Assembly: GCF_040802235.1 (NCBI RefSeq)
Contig: NC_133156.1
Span: forward strand, 28,415,343 to 28,479,342
DNA from: Manis javanica
Lineage: Eukaryota; Chordata; Mammalia; Pholidota; Manidae
Direction: 5' to 3'
Length of the DNA: 64,000 nucleotides
Numbering within the stretch: position 1 is the first letter of the stretch; the number at the start of each line of letters is the position of its first letter. Of the stretch, positions 1-12,709 are shown piece after piece. The notes beneath the pieces were generated by a model. That model saw nothing but the letters and a program-made list of their open reading frames with translations. It ran no database searches and was not told where the DNA came from. The position numbers and the translations under genes were made by a program.

Positions 1-513
1 GGTTTCAACATTTACCCATATTATCAAGTCCCCCCCCACACACCCCTTTGCAGTCACTGTTCATCAGTGTAGTATGATGCTATAGGGTCACTACTTGTCT
101 TCTCTGTGTGTACTGCCTTCCCTGTGAACCACCTATATTGTGAGTGCTAAGTATATGCCCCTTAATCCCCTTCTCCCTCCCTCCCCACCCACCCACCCTC
201 CACAACCCTCTCCTTTGGTAACCACTAGTCTCTTGTTGGAATCTGTGAGTCCGCTGCTATTTTGTTCCTTCGGTTTTGCTTCATTGTTATACTCTACAAA
301 TGAGGGAAATCATTTGGTACTTGTCTTTCTCTGCCTGGCTTATTTCACAGAGCATAATACCCTCTAGCTCCATCCATGTTGTTGCAAATGGTAGGATTTG
401 TTTTCTTCTTATGGCTGAATAATATTCCATTGTGTATATGTACCACATCTTCTTTATCCATTCATCTACTGATGGACACTTAGGTTGCTTCCATATCTTG
501 GTTATTGTAAATA
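1..513 (-). mobile_element. L1 3' fragment (edge-truncated)
   Basis: Reverse complement of the young L1 3' UTR and the end of ORF2. The same segments recur at 25771-26350 and 30400-30960, including the conserved stretch around 'ttccattgtgtatatgtacc'. The 3' UTR runs off the left edge. The 5' side stops inside the ORF2 C-terminus near 513, as expected for 5'-truncated target-primed insertion. Confidence 0.9.
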
Positions 514-964
514 ATCATCACTGATATCTTAAAATATTTATTTTCATTAATATTTTAAAATTATGATAGTTATTAACCAACTAGACCTTGTCACCTAATG
601 TATTAATGAAGAAGTATTTATGACAAGTATGCTTTTCTTATCATTTAGTAACTATTTCAATATAATTGATTTATTTGAAACCATATGTAGCTTGTATTAT
701 GCATTTAAAAACATCAATCTGAGGAGGGCTTCTACGGACTGCCAGAGGGGTCTGTGGCACAAAAAAAAGGCCTACATATAACATGGGGCGGGGTGCCGCT
801 CCAAAGGGAAATAGGGTGCCTTTGCCATAGGAAAGGAAGAGGTACTGAGCAGAAACAACAGATGTCCACTACGAAGGCCACTACACAGTGATGAGACAGA
901 AGTGAGCCTGCCTTCTAAGTCAGTTAGACTAGAAGGCGCCTGGAGATGCTGTGGGCCAGCTCCT
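514..964. other. Unique, AT-rich then mixed sequence
   Basis: No repeat family or coding signal recognised. 514-720 is very AT-rich; 720-960 is of mixed composition. Confidence 0.5.
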
Positions 965-1085
965 TCATTTTATAGATAACAAACAGCTAAGACCCAAGAA
1001 GGGCGGGGACTTAACCAAGGTCACCTAGTAAGTGCCAATAGCAAGACCCAGTGAAAGCTCCCTGACTGTAGACCTGGTTATTTCA
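965..1085 (-). repeat. MIR SINE fragment
   Basis: Contains the degenerate MIR core in antisense: 'acttaaccaaggtcacctag' followed by 'taagtg'. It is diverged, as is typical of this ancient tRNA-derived SINE. Confidence 0.65.
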
Positions 1086-1139
1086 CTCCAGCCTCTTTAG
1101 TGTGGGTGGGGAGGGTGTGGCTGAACCCCACACTCCTGA

Positions 1140-1895
1140 AGTTAAACAACAGTACACACAAGAAAGGAAAATTTATAGTGTTAAATGCCTATATTAAAAT
1201 AGAAGATTGCAAATCAATAATCCAACCCTTGAACGTAAGGCAGTGGAAAATAAAGAACAAACTAAGCCTAAAGAAAGCAGAAGGAAGGAATTAACAAAGA
1301 TTAGAGCAAGGATTAAGAAAATAAGACAATAGAAAAAAATCATCAAAACCAATAGTTGGTTATTTGAAAAGATCAACAAAATTGACAGAAGTCTAGCTAG
1401 ATTGACCAGGACAGAAAATAAGAGATTCAAATTACTAGAAAAAGAATCAAAGAGAGGACATTATTAATTTATAGAAATAGAAGAGATTATAAGGTAATAC
1501 TATGAATAACTGTATGCTAAAAAATAACTCAAGTGAAATGGTCAAGTTCCTGGACAGATACAAACTACTAAAACTAATTCAATGAGAAACAGACTATCTA
1601 AATAGATCTGAAACAAAAAGACTGAATTAGTAATAATAATTTTTTACAAAACTACCCACACAGAAAATCCAATGTCCAGATGGTTTCACTGCTAAATTCT
1701 ACCAAACATTTAAAGAAGAATCCATACCAGTTCTTCACAAACCATCCCAAAGAATAGAAGAGGAAGGAGCACCTCTACAAGAGCAGTATTACTCTGAAAC
1801 CAAATCAGATGAAGACATCAAAGAAAAGAGAAATACAGAACAATATCTCTTATGATTATATGTGCAAAAGCAGCACAAGTGAAGACTTAACCATG
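1140..1895 (+). mobile_element. Old L1 ORF2 fragment
   Basis: Degenerate ORF2 sequence covering the region between the endonuclease and reverse transcriptase, with the '[11 protein letters not shown]'-like stretch near 1360 and the '[14 protein letters not shown]'-like stretch near 1678. It has many stops and frameshifts. It is clearly older than the L1 copies at 11-41 kb. Confidence 0.75.
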
Positions 1896-2214
1896 GAGTT
1901 AAATATCATAATGGAAAGAGATGTATAAAGATGTCTCTAGTTCCCAGAAAATTCTCATCATCAAAACAATAACAGATAATGGTGATGCATGAAATTAGAC
2001 ATAGAGGGATAGTGGGACCATTTGGACAAATATGAGAAGACAATCCATAACAATACTTTGTCCCATAAAGCAAGATTAGTAATATTCTCTGCCCTACTTC
2101 TCTGACCTTTTTGGAATTATTTTGAAGATCATTTAAATTAAATGATGTTCAAAGTATTTAAAAACCTTCTTGTAGGATAATTACTGTCAAAACTCTTTAC
2201 AATAATAAAATATG
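1896..2214. other. Unique AT-rich sequence
   Basis: No identifiable gene or repeat. Confidence 0.45.
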
Positions 2215-2520
2215 ACCCTATTCATGAGCCCCATTCTATTCCTTACAAAGAGTTATCTCTGCCTCAGGGTCTTTTCACTTGCTGTTACCATGATATGGAA
2301 TGCTCTTCCTTCATCTCCCCTTGTACTCTGCTCTCAATCTTCCTGTCTAACCAAAGTCTCATCTTCTCAGAGAGGCCCTTCCTGACTATCTGATCTAAAT
2401 TAAATCTCCAGAATTATCTATCTTGTAAGACAAGCAAGGCGGGAGAGCAGGAACACTGTCTTGTTACCCACAGTATCCCCCAGAGCCATGACTATTTGTG
2501 CCAAATGGAAGGATGCTGTT
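2215..2520 (+). repeat. L2 LINE 3' fragment
   Basis: Matches the L2 3' region: a 'tcttttcacttgctgttacc'-type stretch, then 'ggaatgctcttcc', then 'tcagagaggcccttcctgac' near 2369. This order is the recognisable signature of mammalian L2 3' ends. Confidence 0.8.
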
Positions 2521-2554
2521 AAATGAAGAGTGATCCACATCTCTGGAACTGGTA

Positions 2555-2645
2555 GCCAGGCCTATTGTACAGATGAGGAAGCTGAAGCTCAGGAAAGAGA
2601 AATGACTTACCCAAGTTTCTAGTTTCTATGGCAGTAGGGTAAGTA
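2555..2645 (-). repeat. MIR fragment
   Basis: Short antisense MIR core ('acagatgaggaagctgaagc', then a diverged 'acttacccaag'). Confidence 0.5.
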
Positions 2646-3235
2646 TCCACTTTATTGTCCAAATTGTGAGATTTTGCCTTGGACAAATGCTAAACTGGAC
2701 ACAACATGGGGTAACAGGTATAAACTGTGACAACAAACAAAGATACATGGTCACATTTCAGAAGGGGGACTAAACTCTGGCAAGTGTAAGCCATGTTCTT
2801 TCCATTATATACCAAGTTCTGTAGAAAGTCACAGTCAGCAAATTACTTTTCCCCCTGCCCCTGCCCCACAGGGAACACAGTCCTGCATAGCTTAGGAGCA
2901 GATGATCATCACAACTCTTTGCTGACTTTTTAATCACCCAGGAGTCCTGAGGAGGTTCTCCATAGCAAGAGCCAAGATTTCCTCAGTTAAAGTACATGCA
3001 AAAGAAGAATGAACAAAATTAAACCTATGAAGAGAAAGGGGGAGGGGCTTGAGCAATATGCCTGAGGAGAAGCTGGTGAGATCACTTTGCTCTGCAGATC
3101 CTGACTTGTCTCAGCATAGAACCCAAAAATATGCTTACCCTTTGACCAGGCGTCCCTGTTCTGGGAATTCATCCAAAAAGTGAGTGAAAAGAGAAAAATG
3201 GGTTAAATTTGATACTTACCTTATCCAGTTAAATG
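2646..3235. other. Unique sequence before the MLT1 LTR
   Basis: No gene recognised. It ends with a 25-bp segment (3202-3226) that is almost exactly repeated at 3887-3911, beyond the neighbouring LTR. Confidence 0.4.
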
Positions 3236-3818
3236 GGAAAAAACATTCATCATGGGGGTGGGAGGCTGAATTTGGACTGCTATTCTGTGGCTATCAAGAT
3301 GGTGGCCGAAAGGACCACCCATCCCCCTGCAGTGACCCCTCTGCAAGGGTGTCTGTCTTCCTCCATTGATTATGGACTGGCATTCTGACTTGCCTTGACC
3401 AAAAGAATGCAGCAGACAGAATGTTGTGCCAGTTCTGGATCTAGGCCTTAGGACCCTGGGAGCTTCTGCTTTTGTTCTCTGGGAAGCCTGGCACCACATG
3501 AAGAAGTCCAGCTAAACTGCTAGACAGACCAGTGGAAAGAAAGAGGCCCTGGTGGATGAAAAACCACAAAGAGAGCAACCAGCCAGCCCCCAGCCATTTC
3601 AGCCACCCTTGCTAAGGCGCCATGTGACTGAACAAACCCACCTTGGCTCCTCCAGCACCAGTGAAAAGCTACCTCAGTCAGTGCTACACAGAGCGGAGAT
3701 GAACCAGCCCAACCAAACCCTTGCCTCATTGCAGAATCATGAACAAATAGATGGTCATTGTTGCCTTCAGCCACCACATTTTGGGGCAATTTGTTACACA
3801 GCAATAGATAGCTGAAAC
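3236..3818 (+). repeat. MLT1-type ERVL-MaLR LTR
   Basis: The 3' end has the diagnostic MaLR LTR terminus: 'ccaccacattttggggcaat' near 3770, then a 'ttgttacacagcaatagata' stretch. About 580 bp long, diverged, with no internal region attached, so it is probably a solo LTR. Open frames on both strands here are chance frames in GC-balanced LTR sequence. Confidence 0.8.
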
Positions 3819-3960
3819 ACTAGCTGTATGAATTTGGGCAGGTTATTAAAATAATCTGAACCTCAGTTTCCTTACCTGTAACACAAGTTAAATCTGATAC
3901 TTACCTTATCCCATTATGGTGGTGCTCAAATGTTACATAGTGAACATTTAGTGAGTTTTG
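3819..3960 (+). repeat. MIR fragment
   Basis: Sense MIR core 'gaatttgggcaggttatt', followed by 'cctcagtttccttacctgta', directly abutting the MLT1 LTR end. Confidence 0.7.
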
Positions 3961-4620
3961 TGAAATATAATATGACATACATAATATGCTATAGTTTTGC
4001 AAGGGTTGAGTTTCTATAAGTTACTGGATGGATTCACTAGATAAAATAGTATGGAACCATCAGAAATCACAAACATAAAGGTCATGAACAACTTTATTTA
4101 TTAAATGACTTCAAGTAAAAATTAAATAATGAAATGTTTTGGAAAATGAGTGACACAAGGAAAGCCATTCTGATTCCAGTGAAGTAAAAATTGTCTGAAT
4201 AGAAGTTGGAAGGCAATGTGAAGAAATTAAAATGTTAGTGTATTTGGGTGGTGGGTTAAAATATACCTTTAGGATTCCCTTAGTGCTGTTGTCAGGTCTC
4301 AATAATAAATCATTTTAAAGCAATTTTCAAATGAGGATAAAGTTTTGAAGAAAACCTGGAGACATGAAATGGTGTATTTGAATTTGAATTTTATGGAAAA
4401 AATTCTCTACTAAAATTTCCTTTAATTTGATCTTCATAAAAAATACTTTTGGTGCAATTATTGAACAGAAAAACTGGTCATTGTGTGATTTATCCAATGC
4501 TATTATGAACCCAGAGGGGAGCTGAGTTCTTACATTCCTTCATTTATTCAACAAGTAGCAAAATCCATAGTTCAAGGGGAGGTCTTTCCAGGCATTTGCT
4601 CTCTGATGCCTCCCGGGAAC
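3961..4620. other. Unique AT-rich sequence
   Basis: No coding or repeat assignment supported; AT-rich with no recognisable terminal motifs. Confidence 0.45.
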
Positions 4621-4770
4621 TCTGTGATGTCAGGGCTGTTATTATCCCCATTTCACAGATGAGGAAACTGAGACTCACAGAGATTAAATTACTTGCCAGA
4701 GTCATTCATCTTAGAAATAGCAGAGCTGAGATTTGAATCCAGGTCTCTTGAATTTCTCTTCCCACCATTT
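4621..4770 (-). repeat. MIR SINE
   Basis: Well-preserved antisense MIR: 'ttcacagatgaggaaactga' near 4652, then 'gctgagatttgaatccaggt' near 4724. Confidence 0.85.
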
Positions 4771-5435
4771 CTCTCATCCTTTGCCCACAGCAGTGCAGCC
4801 TACTCTAAAAGTTGCAGACTAAATAAATAGAGACTGACCAAGCCAAGCAGTGGGCACCAAGAAGCAACACTCACAGAGATGACAGCCTGGGGGCAAGAAA
4901 CCTGGGCCTGGATCCAGACCCACTCTGTAGCCCTCTGGACCTCTGTGGCCTCACAGGCTGAATGGGGAATTTGGGCAGATATTTGGAAATTTGTGGAAAA
5001 TAACCCAAACCATAACCCCTTGGTCCTTAATTTAAAAGATTATAATTAGCACATTAGTCCTAAAATTGTACTAAAAATATTCCAATGGTACCCAGATACT
5101 ATTCAAAGCAGGATTTAGACTTAAAGTCCTAAGAGTTGGTTTCAAAGACTAGCTCCACTTTGGAATGACTGGGCCAGTTTTCTAGCTCTTTGGCTCTGTT
5201 TTAAAGACAATAGCAATCCCAATCACCCTCCATCACAGGGCCCCAGGGAGGTGACCATGTAAAAGAAGTAAATGTTCAATAAGTATATATATCCTAAATT
5301 AAAGACACCTTAATGAGACAGCAATGTAAAATGATATAACATATCATTAGCACAAATCTCTCTGTTTTGATGTTTTCTGATCACATAGCAATTCTTTGAT
5401 AAGTAGATATCCATTTTTTGATAGATGTCTCCATA
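4771..5435. other. Unique sequence
   Basis: No gene recognised. It includes a short MIR-like or L2-like patch around 4900-4970 that is too diverged to call. Confidence 0.4.
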
Positions 5436-5560
5436 AGGAAAGGACGTGAACCTGTTGCCTTACTCTGTAAGGTCCTTGAGAACAAGGACCATATCTGTCT
5501 GGTTCATGGCCATTCCCTGAGCCAACACAGTGTGTGGTCCACAGTAAGTACTCAGAAGTT
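5436..5560 (+). repeat. L2 3' end fragment
   Basis: The 'ccttgagaacaaggaccata' stretch followed by 'cacagtaagtactcagaag' matches the terminal L2 consensus order. Confidence 0.65.
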
Positions 5561-5704
5561 TGCAAGAAACGACAGACAATATGCCTGGATCCCTGTGATG
5601 ACAGAGTTCAGAGCCAGGATGGCAGTTCTCCTGAGTCTCCTACCCCACGTGTTTTATGCGAACAGCAAATTATACAACTTTGGAAGGTAGTTAGTTTTTT
5701 TTTT

Positions 5705-6262
5705 TAAGTTAAACATCTGCCTTCCATATGACCCAGAAATCCCATTCTAGGTATTTATATAAAAGAAACCAAAAATATGTCCACATAAGAATGCATATGT
5801 GAATTATCATAGTAGCTTTGTTAACAAAACCAATAACTGGAAGCAACCCAAATGGCAGGTTCAATAAACAAATTGTGATAATATCCATTCAATTGGAATA
5901 CTCTTCACCAATACAAGGGAACAAACTACTGACACATACAACAGATTTCAATCCCAACTACATGGTGCTATGTGAAATAGGCCAGATTCAAAACATGGAA
6001 TAGGGTATAATTCCACTTAAATGAAATTCTAGAAAAGGAAAAATTACAGTGACAGGATGTAGAGGCCAACGGTGGGGAGAAAAGACTGACTACAAATGAG
6101 GACAAGCAAACTTTTTGGCATGATGGAAATGTTCTGAACTACCTTGTAGCTGTAGTTGTGTTTACATAACTGTATATGTTTGTCAGACTCATTGAATTTA
6201 CACTTAAATTGGTGCATTTTATTGTATATAAATTATACTTCAATAAAACCAACTTAAAAAAT
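5705..6262 (+). mobile_element. L1M 3' end
   Basis: The end of ORF2 ('ccatatgacccagaaatccc' near 5725) and an old L1 3' UTR, ending in 'aattatacttcaataaaacc' and a short A-rich tail at 6240-6262. It is diverged, so an ancient (L1M-grade) copy. Confidence 0.85.
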
Positions 6263-6489
6263 GCATATCTATCTGGCGGTTGTTTTTTAACATGGATTGC
6301 TTTTTGAAGTTGTGAGTATCCTGACCCTAAGGAATTCCAAAGACAGGCCAAATGGATATCTGTCAGGCATGCTGTTGAGGGGATTCCTGATTTGGGTGCA
6401 AGCCCAGAATAGGTGGCCTTTAGAGTACTTGTTATGGAATTTAGGCTTAAGGTCGGTATTGCCTGATGTGTAGTAGAAAGAACAATGGT

Positions 6490-6585
6490 CCAGGAGTCCA
6501 GAGTCATTCATTCATTTATTCGTTCATCAATCATTTATGAAGACCTACCATGTGCCTGACACTGCTCAATAATGTTAAGCTTGAG
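6490..6585 (-). repeat. L2 3' end, antisense
   Basis: 'tcattcattcatttattcgt', then 'taccatgtgcctgacactgc' near 6547, the reverse complement of the L2 terminal region. Confidence 0.65.
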
Positions 6586-6714
6586 CTAGTTCAAGTCAGG
6601 TTTCTGTGCAATCACACCTAAAAAATCCTAACAAATATAAGTCCATTAACTAGGCATTAAATTGGGTAATACTAACTATAAATGCCAAAGGAGGAGATCA
6701 ATGCAGGCTTGAAG

Positions 6715-6970
6715 AGTCAAGGAGATACTCCACTTATTCCTGTCTCCATTCCCCAGCCTTGGTCCAGGTACAACCTCACTGGTCTCCCTGAGGCTACTCT
6801 AACTTCCTCGGATCCAGTCTATACACAGGGGTTTCAGGGACCTCCTGAGATCCAGATCTGGCCCCCTTGCTCTCCTGACTTAAAATTCTTCCATGGTGTT
6901 TCATTGCTCCAGATTAAAGTCCAAATCCCTCAACATGGTTCACAGCGTCCTCTGTGACATAGACCTTCAA
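6715..6970 (+). repeat. L2 fragment
   Basis: The 'ttccatggtgtttcattgct' to 'attaaagtccaaatccctca' segment corresponds to the L2 3'-half consensus. Confidence 0.65.
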
Positions 6971-7785
6971 AGGATACCAACTGGGGTGGGGAGGAAGGGC
7001 TGGAAAGGATGGCCTGGAGAAATGTTTAGGGAGCATAATCCAGGTGGACTGTGGCCCTGGCGTCACTGCTGGTCTGTGCAATCCAAGCCTCAGTTTCCCA
7101 GATCATCCAGGATGAGACAGGCAATCTTGAAGGGCCCTTTCGGTTTCAGGGTTGTATGTTTATGCTTCTAGGTATGTTTCCTGGCTGCCCCTCTTTCTCT
7201 GTCTCTCTGTGTCCCTTGCATTCAACGGACACCTTTATAGAAAATTGTTATCTGTGGATATGAGTCACAGATTATAACCGGCTCAGTCTGCAGGAGGTTT
7301 CACAGCCCATCATGCTGACAAGATTCTCTGCCCAAAGGAGCTTGAGAGTCATGTTACCTCCCTGAAGAGACAAAGAAAATCTGGTGAGTGTACTTTGAAA
7401 TGGGAAAAGAAGGAATGGGCTTACGGCCACTGACACTCTCCTAGACAACTATTTTTCCCTGGAATATACCAAAAGTGCACAAGTCAGGGAGGGAACAGTC
7501 CAGTCTATCAGATCTTTCAGATGTTGTGTGTCCAAAGCACTTAAAACACTACTGAGGAGATGTTTCCTTCCAGTCAAAGGGAAAGGTCACTGAACTGGCT
7601 GTGAATAGATGGGCCACTCAGTCTCAGCTTGACCTTGACAATGTCAATTCACCTCTAACAGTTCTTTTCCAATCAGTCAAATACAGGAAGGACAGCTCAG
7701 ACGCATAGAAAATTTCACATTACTTATGATTTCACAAGCTGTACAGGTTCATGAAAGAAAATATAAAGCATGAATAATCGAAAAG
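6971..7785. other. Unique sequence
   Basis: No gene, repeat or regulatory element identified. Short overlapping open frames at 6893-7263 look like chance frames. Confidence 0.4.
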
Positions 7786-7962
7786 GAAAAACATATTTCT
7801 TAATCTCATCATTCCAATATGAACAGATGTTTTTTTATTTTAACCAAAATGGGATTGCAGTTGCAGATTCCCTCCTGTATGCAATTATTTTCCTCAGTAA
7901 TATATCATGAACACCTTTCCACATGATTAAAATTTTCTTCTGCATTACCACTCAGATGTGAC
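7786..7962 (-). repeat. Ancient LINE fragment (probable)
   Basis: The pattern 'ccaaaatgggattgcagttg', then 'atatatcatgaacacctttc', resembles 3' sequence of old L1M/HAL1 elements on the reverse strand. Family assignment is uncertain. Confidence 0.4.
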
Positions 7963-8640
7963 TGAATACCCATGTGTATTGTATCACTGATTAAGGCCAG
8001 TCTCTGTGTTTTACTTCACCCTGCAAAAACACATCCAATCCCCAAAGCACTGCCAGCCACTGTGTGTTTTACTGAAGACTTTGTGGGCCGTGGAGGAGAG
8101 AATTATATTGCTCACCATCCAGCCAACCCCCTCAAACGCCTCACTTCTCTCTGTAGTCTGACCTCTCAGTTCCTTTTACACAGCCTCTCAAAAGCCACCA
8201 CTAGCTCTTCTAGTCCACTTGTACGTACCACATAGCAATATATAGCAAAACAATAGTCAGGTGGCATTCTTCAGGAAAGCATGTAAATTACTTTGGAAAG
8301 TAATTTACAGCATTTACTCATTCATTAATAAATGCCAAACACTTTTATATGACAGACATTGTTTTGGGTGCTGATTCATCATGCAACAGGAGGAAAAAAT
8401 TCTTGGTTCTGTTGGGACTTAAACTGTTCACTGTTTGCAATCTTATTGAAAGGAAATTTCATAATTCATTTCAAACATCAATTCTTTTCTGGCATCTTTG
8501 TTATTTCCAGTTCTCTCCTTTCACGTGGTTAAACAATGCTAAGGTAAATATCTTTGTGGCTTAGACTTGCATATCACAATTTTCAAAGATCTTTCCCTGG
8601 ACTAATCTTGCTTTTGTCATGACAATCTGAAGAGATTTTA
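7963..8640. other. Mostly unique sequence with a weak L2-like patch
   Basis: A reverse L2-like patch occurs at about 8300-8385 ('tactcattcattaataaatg', 'gacagacattgttttgggtg'). The rest is unassigned. Confidence 0.4.
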
Positions 8641-8716
8641 CTGAAAGGGAAGGTAAAGGCCAAGAAAAGCCAAGTGATTTCCCCAAGGTTACATATTTGG
8701 TTCTTTGGTGGCAGAT

Positions 8717-8718
<2 letters not shown>

Positions 8719-8755
<37 letters not shown>
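8719..8755. repeat. (CA)n microsatellite
   Basis: About 18 uninterrupted CA dinucleotides. The His/Thr-rich and Cys/Val-rich open frames across it are artefacts of the repeat. Confidence 0.97.
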
Positions 8756-8756
<1 letters not shown>

Positions 8757-8864
8757 CTTTTCAGAAGGAAAGCATGATTAACAACAGCTTGAGCCAGATG
8801 ACCTCTGAGTCCTTTCCCCTGAACAGCAGTAGCAGGCATCTACAGAGCATATACCATGAGCCAC

Positions 8865-8990
8865 CAACCCCGACACGTACAGTTCATGTAATCTTATATT
8901 GTCATCCCATTCCACAGATGAGCATATGGATACCAAGTGTCAGTCAGGCTTGGACCTAGGCAGGCCTGATACCAAAGTTCATGCTCTGAA
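8865..8990 (-). repeat. MIR fragment
   Basis: A diverged antisense MIR: 'catcccattccacagatgag', then 'gtcaggcttggacctaggca'. Confidence 0.55.
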
Positions 8991-9219
8991 ATACTCTCCT
9001 ACTTTGCCTCATTGACTCTGTGAGTGACTGACTTCAATCCTAGCAAACTTGTCTTTGGGTCTTAAAAATTGCATAGGAGTTTATGAGTGCTTCTGGCAAA
9101 TATTGTTTCTAGGTGGGCCAGTTGTTATTAGTCTAAATGTTTTTTAGCATCATGATACCTTAAGAATAAAGATCATTTTTTCTTTGTGACATTTGATATT
9201 TTACAAACAATCTCATTTG

Positions 9220-9478
9220 GTCCTCACAAGAAATGCTCATCCTTCAAGACCCACCCAGGCATCTACTTCTCCAGGAAACCCTCTCCAGCTGTCTCCAGTG
9301 GAAAAGATACCTTTCCTCAGCCTATAGGCCACCAGACTATGGGTCTTTCATACTGTAGTTTCTTTTCTGTACTGTTATTCTCTATCCTTGACAGTAATGA
9401 CCAAATCTTTTTCTTTCCCAACACTATGCTTGGCCCACCACATGCAATCCATAAAAGTTTGTGAGCACTATTGCTCAC
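9220..9478 (+). repeat. L2 fragment
   Basis: 'cttcaagacccacccaggca', then 'ccaggaaaccctctccagct', and a terminal 'acactatgcttggcccacca', in L2 3' order. Confidence 0.65.
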
Positions 9479-9619
9479 ACTAGGTTCCTGGAAAGGAAAT
9501 GGGAATTAGAAATCAGGGTTCTTCACCACCCCAACACAAGATTTTTCCTATCACACTTGCTTTAAGCTCAACCATTTTGGGTGGTTTGAACCCTGTCTGG
9601 TGCTAAAGATGCTAAAAAT

Positions 9620-9906
9620 GAATGAATGAGTGGCTAGATGGGAGGGATGAGGAAGAATGGAAAGAAATGAAGGGAGGCTGTGAGAAAAGGGAGCCCGTCA
9701 GGAAAGGTGAGTAGATAGATGGAAGTAAAGAAGGATGGATGGATGGATGGATGGGTGGTTGGATGGAAAGTAGGATGAATAGTTGAAAGAAAGAGGGCAG
9801 GGTGAGTGGATAAGTGGAATGAGGGAAAGAAATATAGACATATAGATAGAAAAAGGTGAGTGGACTGTGGGAAGGGGGAAGAATGAAAGGAGGAATGAGG
9901 AAGTAA
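9620..9906. repeat. Purine-rich low-complexity tract with (GGAT)n core
   Basis: A strongly purine-biased G/A tract with a tetranucleotide GGAT run at about 9733-9770. Three overlapping antisense open frames here (Pro/Ser/Phe/His-rich) arise from composition, not coding. Confidence 0.85.
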
Positions 9907-9918
9907 GAAAGCAGAGAA

Positions 9919-10438
9919 TAAGAAAGAAACAAATCCCAACTTTTGCAACAACATGGATGGAGCTGGAGGGCATTATGCTCAGTGAAATAAGCCAGGCAGA
10001 GAAAGACAAGTACCAAATGATTTCCCTCATTTGTGGAGTATAACAACGAAGCAAAACTGAAGGAACAAAACAGCAGCAGACTCACAGACTCCAAGAAGGG
10101 ACTAGTGGTTACCAGAGGGGAGGCGTGTTGGAGGGCGGGTGGGGAGGGAAGGAGAAGGGGACTGAGGGGTATTATGATTGGTACACATGGTGTACAGGGG
10201 TCACAGGGAGAACAGTGTAGCACAGAGAAGACACATAGTGGATCTGTGGCATCTTGCTGCACTGATGGACAGTGACTGCAATGGGGCATAGGGGGGACTT
10301 GATAACATGGGTGAATGTAGTAACCACAATGTTTTTCATGTGAAACCTTCATAAGAGTGTATATCTATGATACCTTAATTTAAAAAATGTAAGAAAAAAA
10401 GAAGAAGCCTTAGCATTCCACATAAAAAAAAAAAAAAA
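9919..10438 (+). mobile_element. Young L1, 5'-truncated, with short 3' transduction
   Basis: The final ORF2 codons and whole 3' UTR of the same L1 family as 25100-25560. TSD candidates are 'gaaagcagagaa' (9907-9918) and 'gaaggcagagaa' (10439-10450). After the L1's own A-rich tail there are about 22 extra bases (10401-10423), then a second pure A tail, consistent with read-through and a small 3' transduction. Confidence 0.88.
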
Positions 10439-10450
10439 GAAGGCAGAGAA

Positions 10451-11321
10451 AGAGGGAGGGATGGGGTGGGAGAAAAAGAAGAAAGGAAACATTCATTGGC
10501 TGGTCCAGGGTCAATTTATCTACAGCCTTACTTTGTACATCATCTGCCCCTTGGAGAATGAGGTATGGGACCCCTTTGTCACTGAGATTTTGCATTCCAG
10601 ACCTTAACCAGTATTTCATGTGCAAGATTAACCAAGGGTTCAGACATTTTCAGAGTTCATTCTTAGGACAAAGAATTAGGTTTGTGTGACCAGTCAAAGT
10701 GGAGAGTTAGGCTCCAAAGGGTAATGAAATCAACCTTTAAGGAAATGTGCTTTCTAATCCATTGAAGAGACAAAGTTACATGAGACACAGATCAACAAGG
10801 AAAGCATGAACATCCTGGAGGTGGAGCATCAGAGTGGGGCTTTACATGTTGGGAAAGATTTCACCAAGTCATCAGAGTAGTAAGAATAAGGTTGCCTGCT
10901 CCAAAGGCACCAGGACCTGTGGGGAGCTGCTCCAGGGGTGGCGAGTGAGGGTAAAGGTGGGAAATAGGTCTGTGCAAGAGCCCTGATGTCTAGAATGCCA
11001 CGCTCATGAGCTGGGGCTTAGTTTAAAGTGTGGGGAGCCTCGGAAGGTTTTTGAGCCCAGGGAGATCTGAGCAGATCTACATTTGTAGATTCTTGTATTT
11101 CCTTTATACACTTGCTAGATGATAAAATCCTCTGGAGAGCTTGGTAACATGTAGCTAGCTCCACAGATCCAGGTACAGGGGCTTTTGATTCTGTCCTTTG
11201 GAGAAGAGTGGGTGGGTAGCTGCATGGTAATGAGGGGAGGGACAGTATGGTTTTTGATCAGTCCCTACAATCAGGGCTGAGCTTCACCTCATTCTAAGTC
11301 TTCTGTGTGTCAAAACTGTAC
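10451..11321. other. Unique sequence
   Basis: No gene or clear repeat seen between two L1 insertions. Confidence 0.45.

Positions 11322-12709
<1,388 letters not shown>

Noticed and set aside
8561-8959. Open frames with poly(His-Thr) and poly(Cys-Val).
   Set aside because: Translation of the (CA)n microsatellite.
9612-10352. 246-codon antisense frame rich in Ser, Pro, His and Phe.
   Set aside because: Covers the reverse of an L1 3' UTR plus a purine-rich simple repeat; purely compositional.
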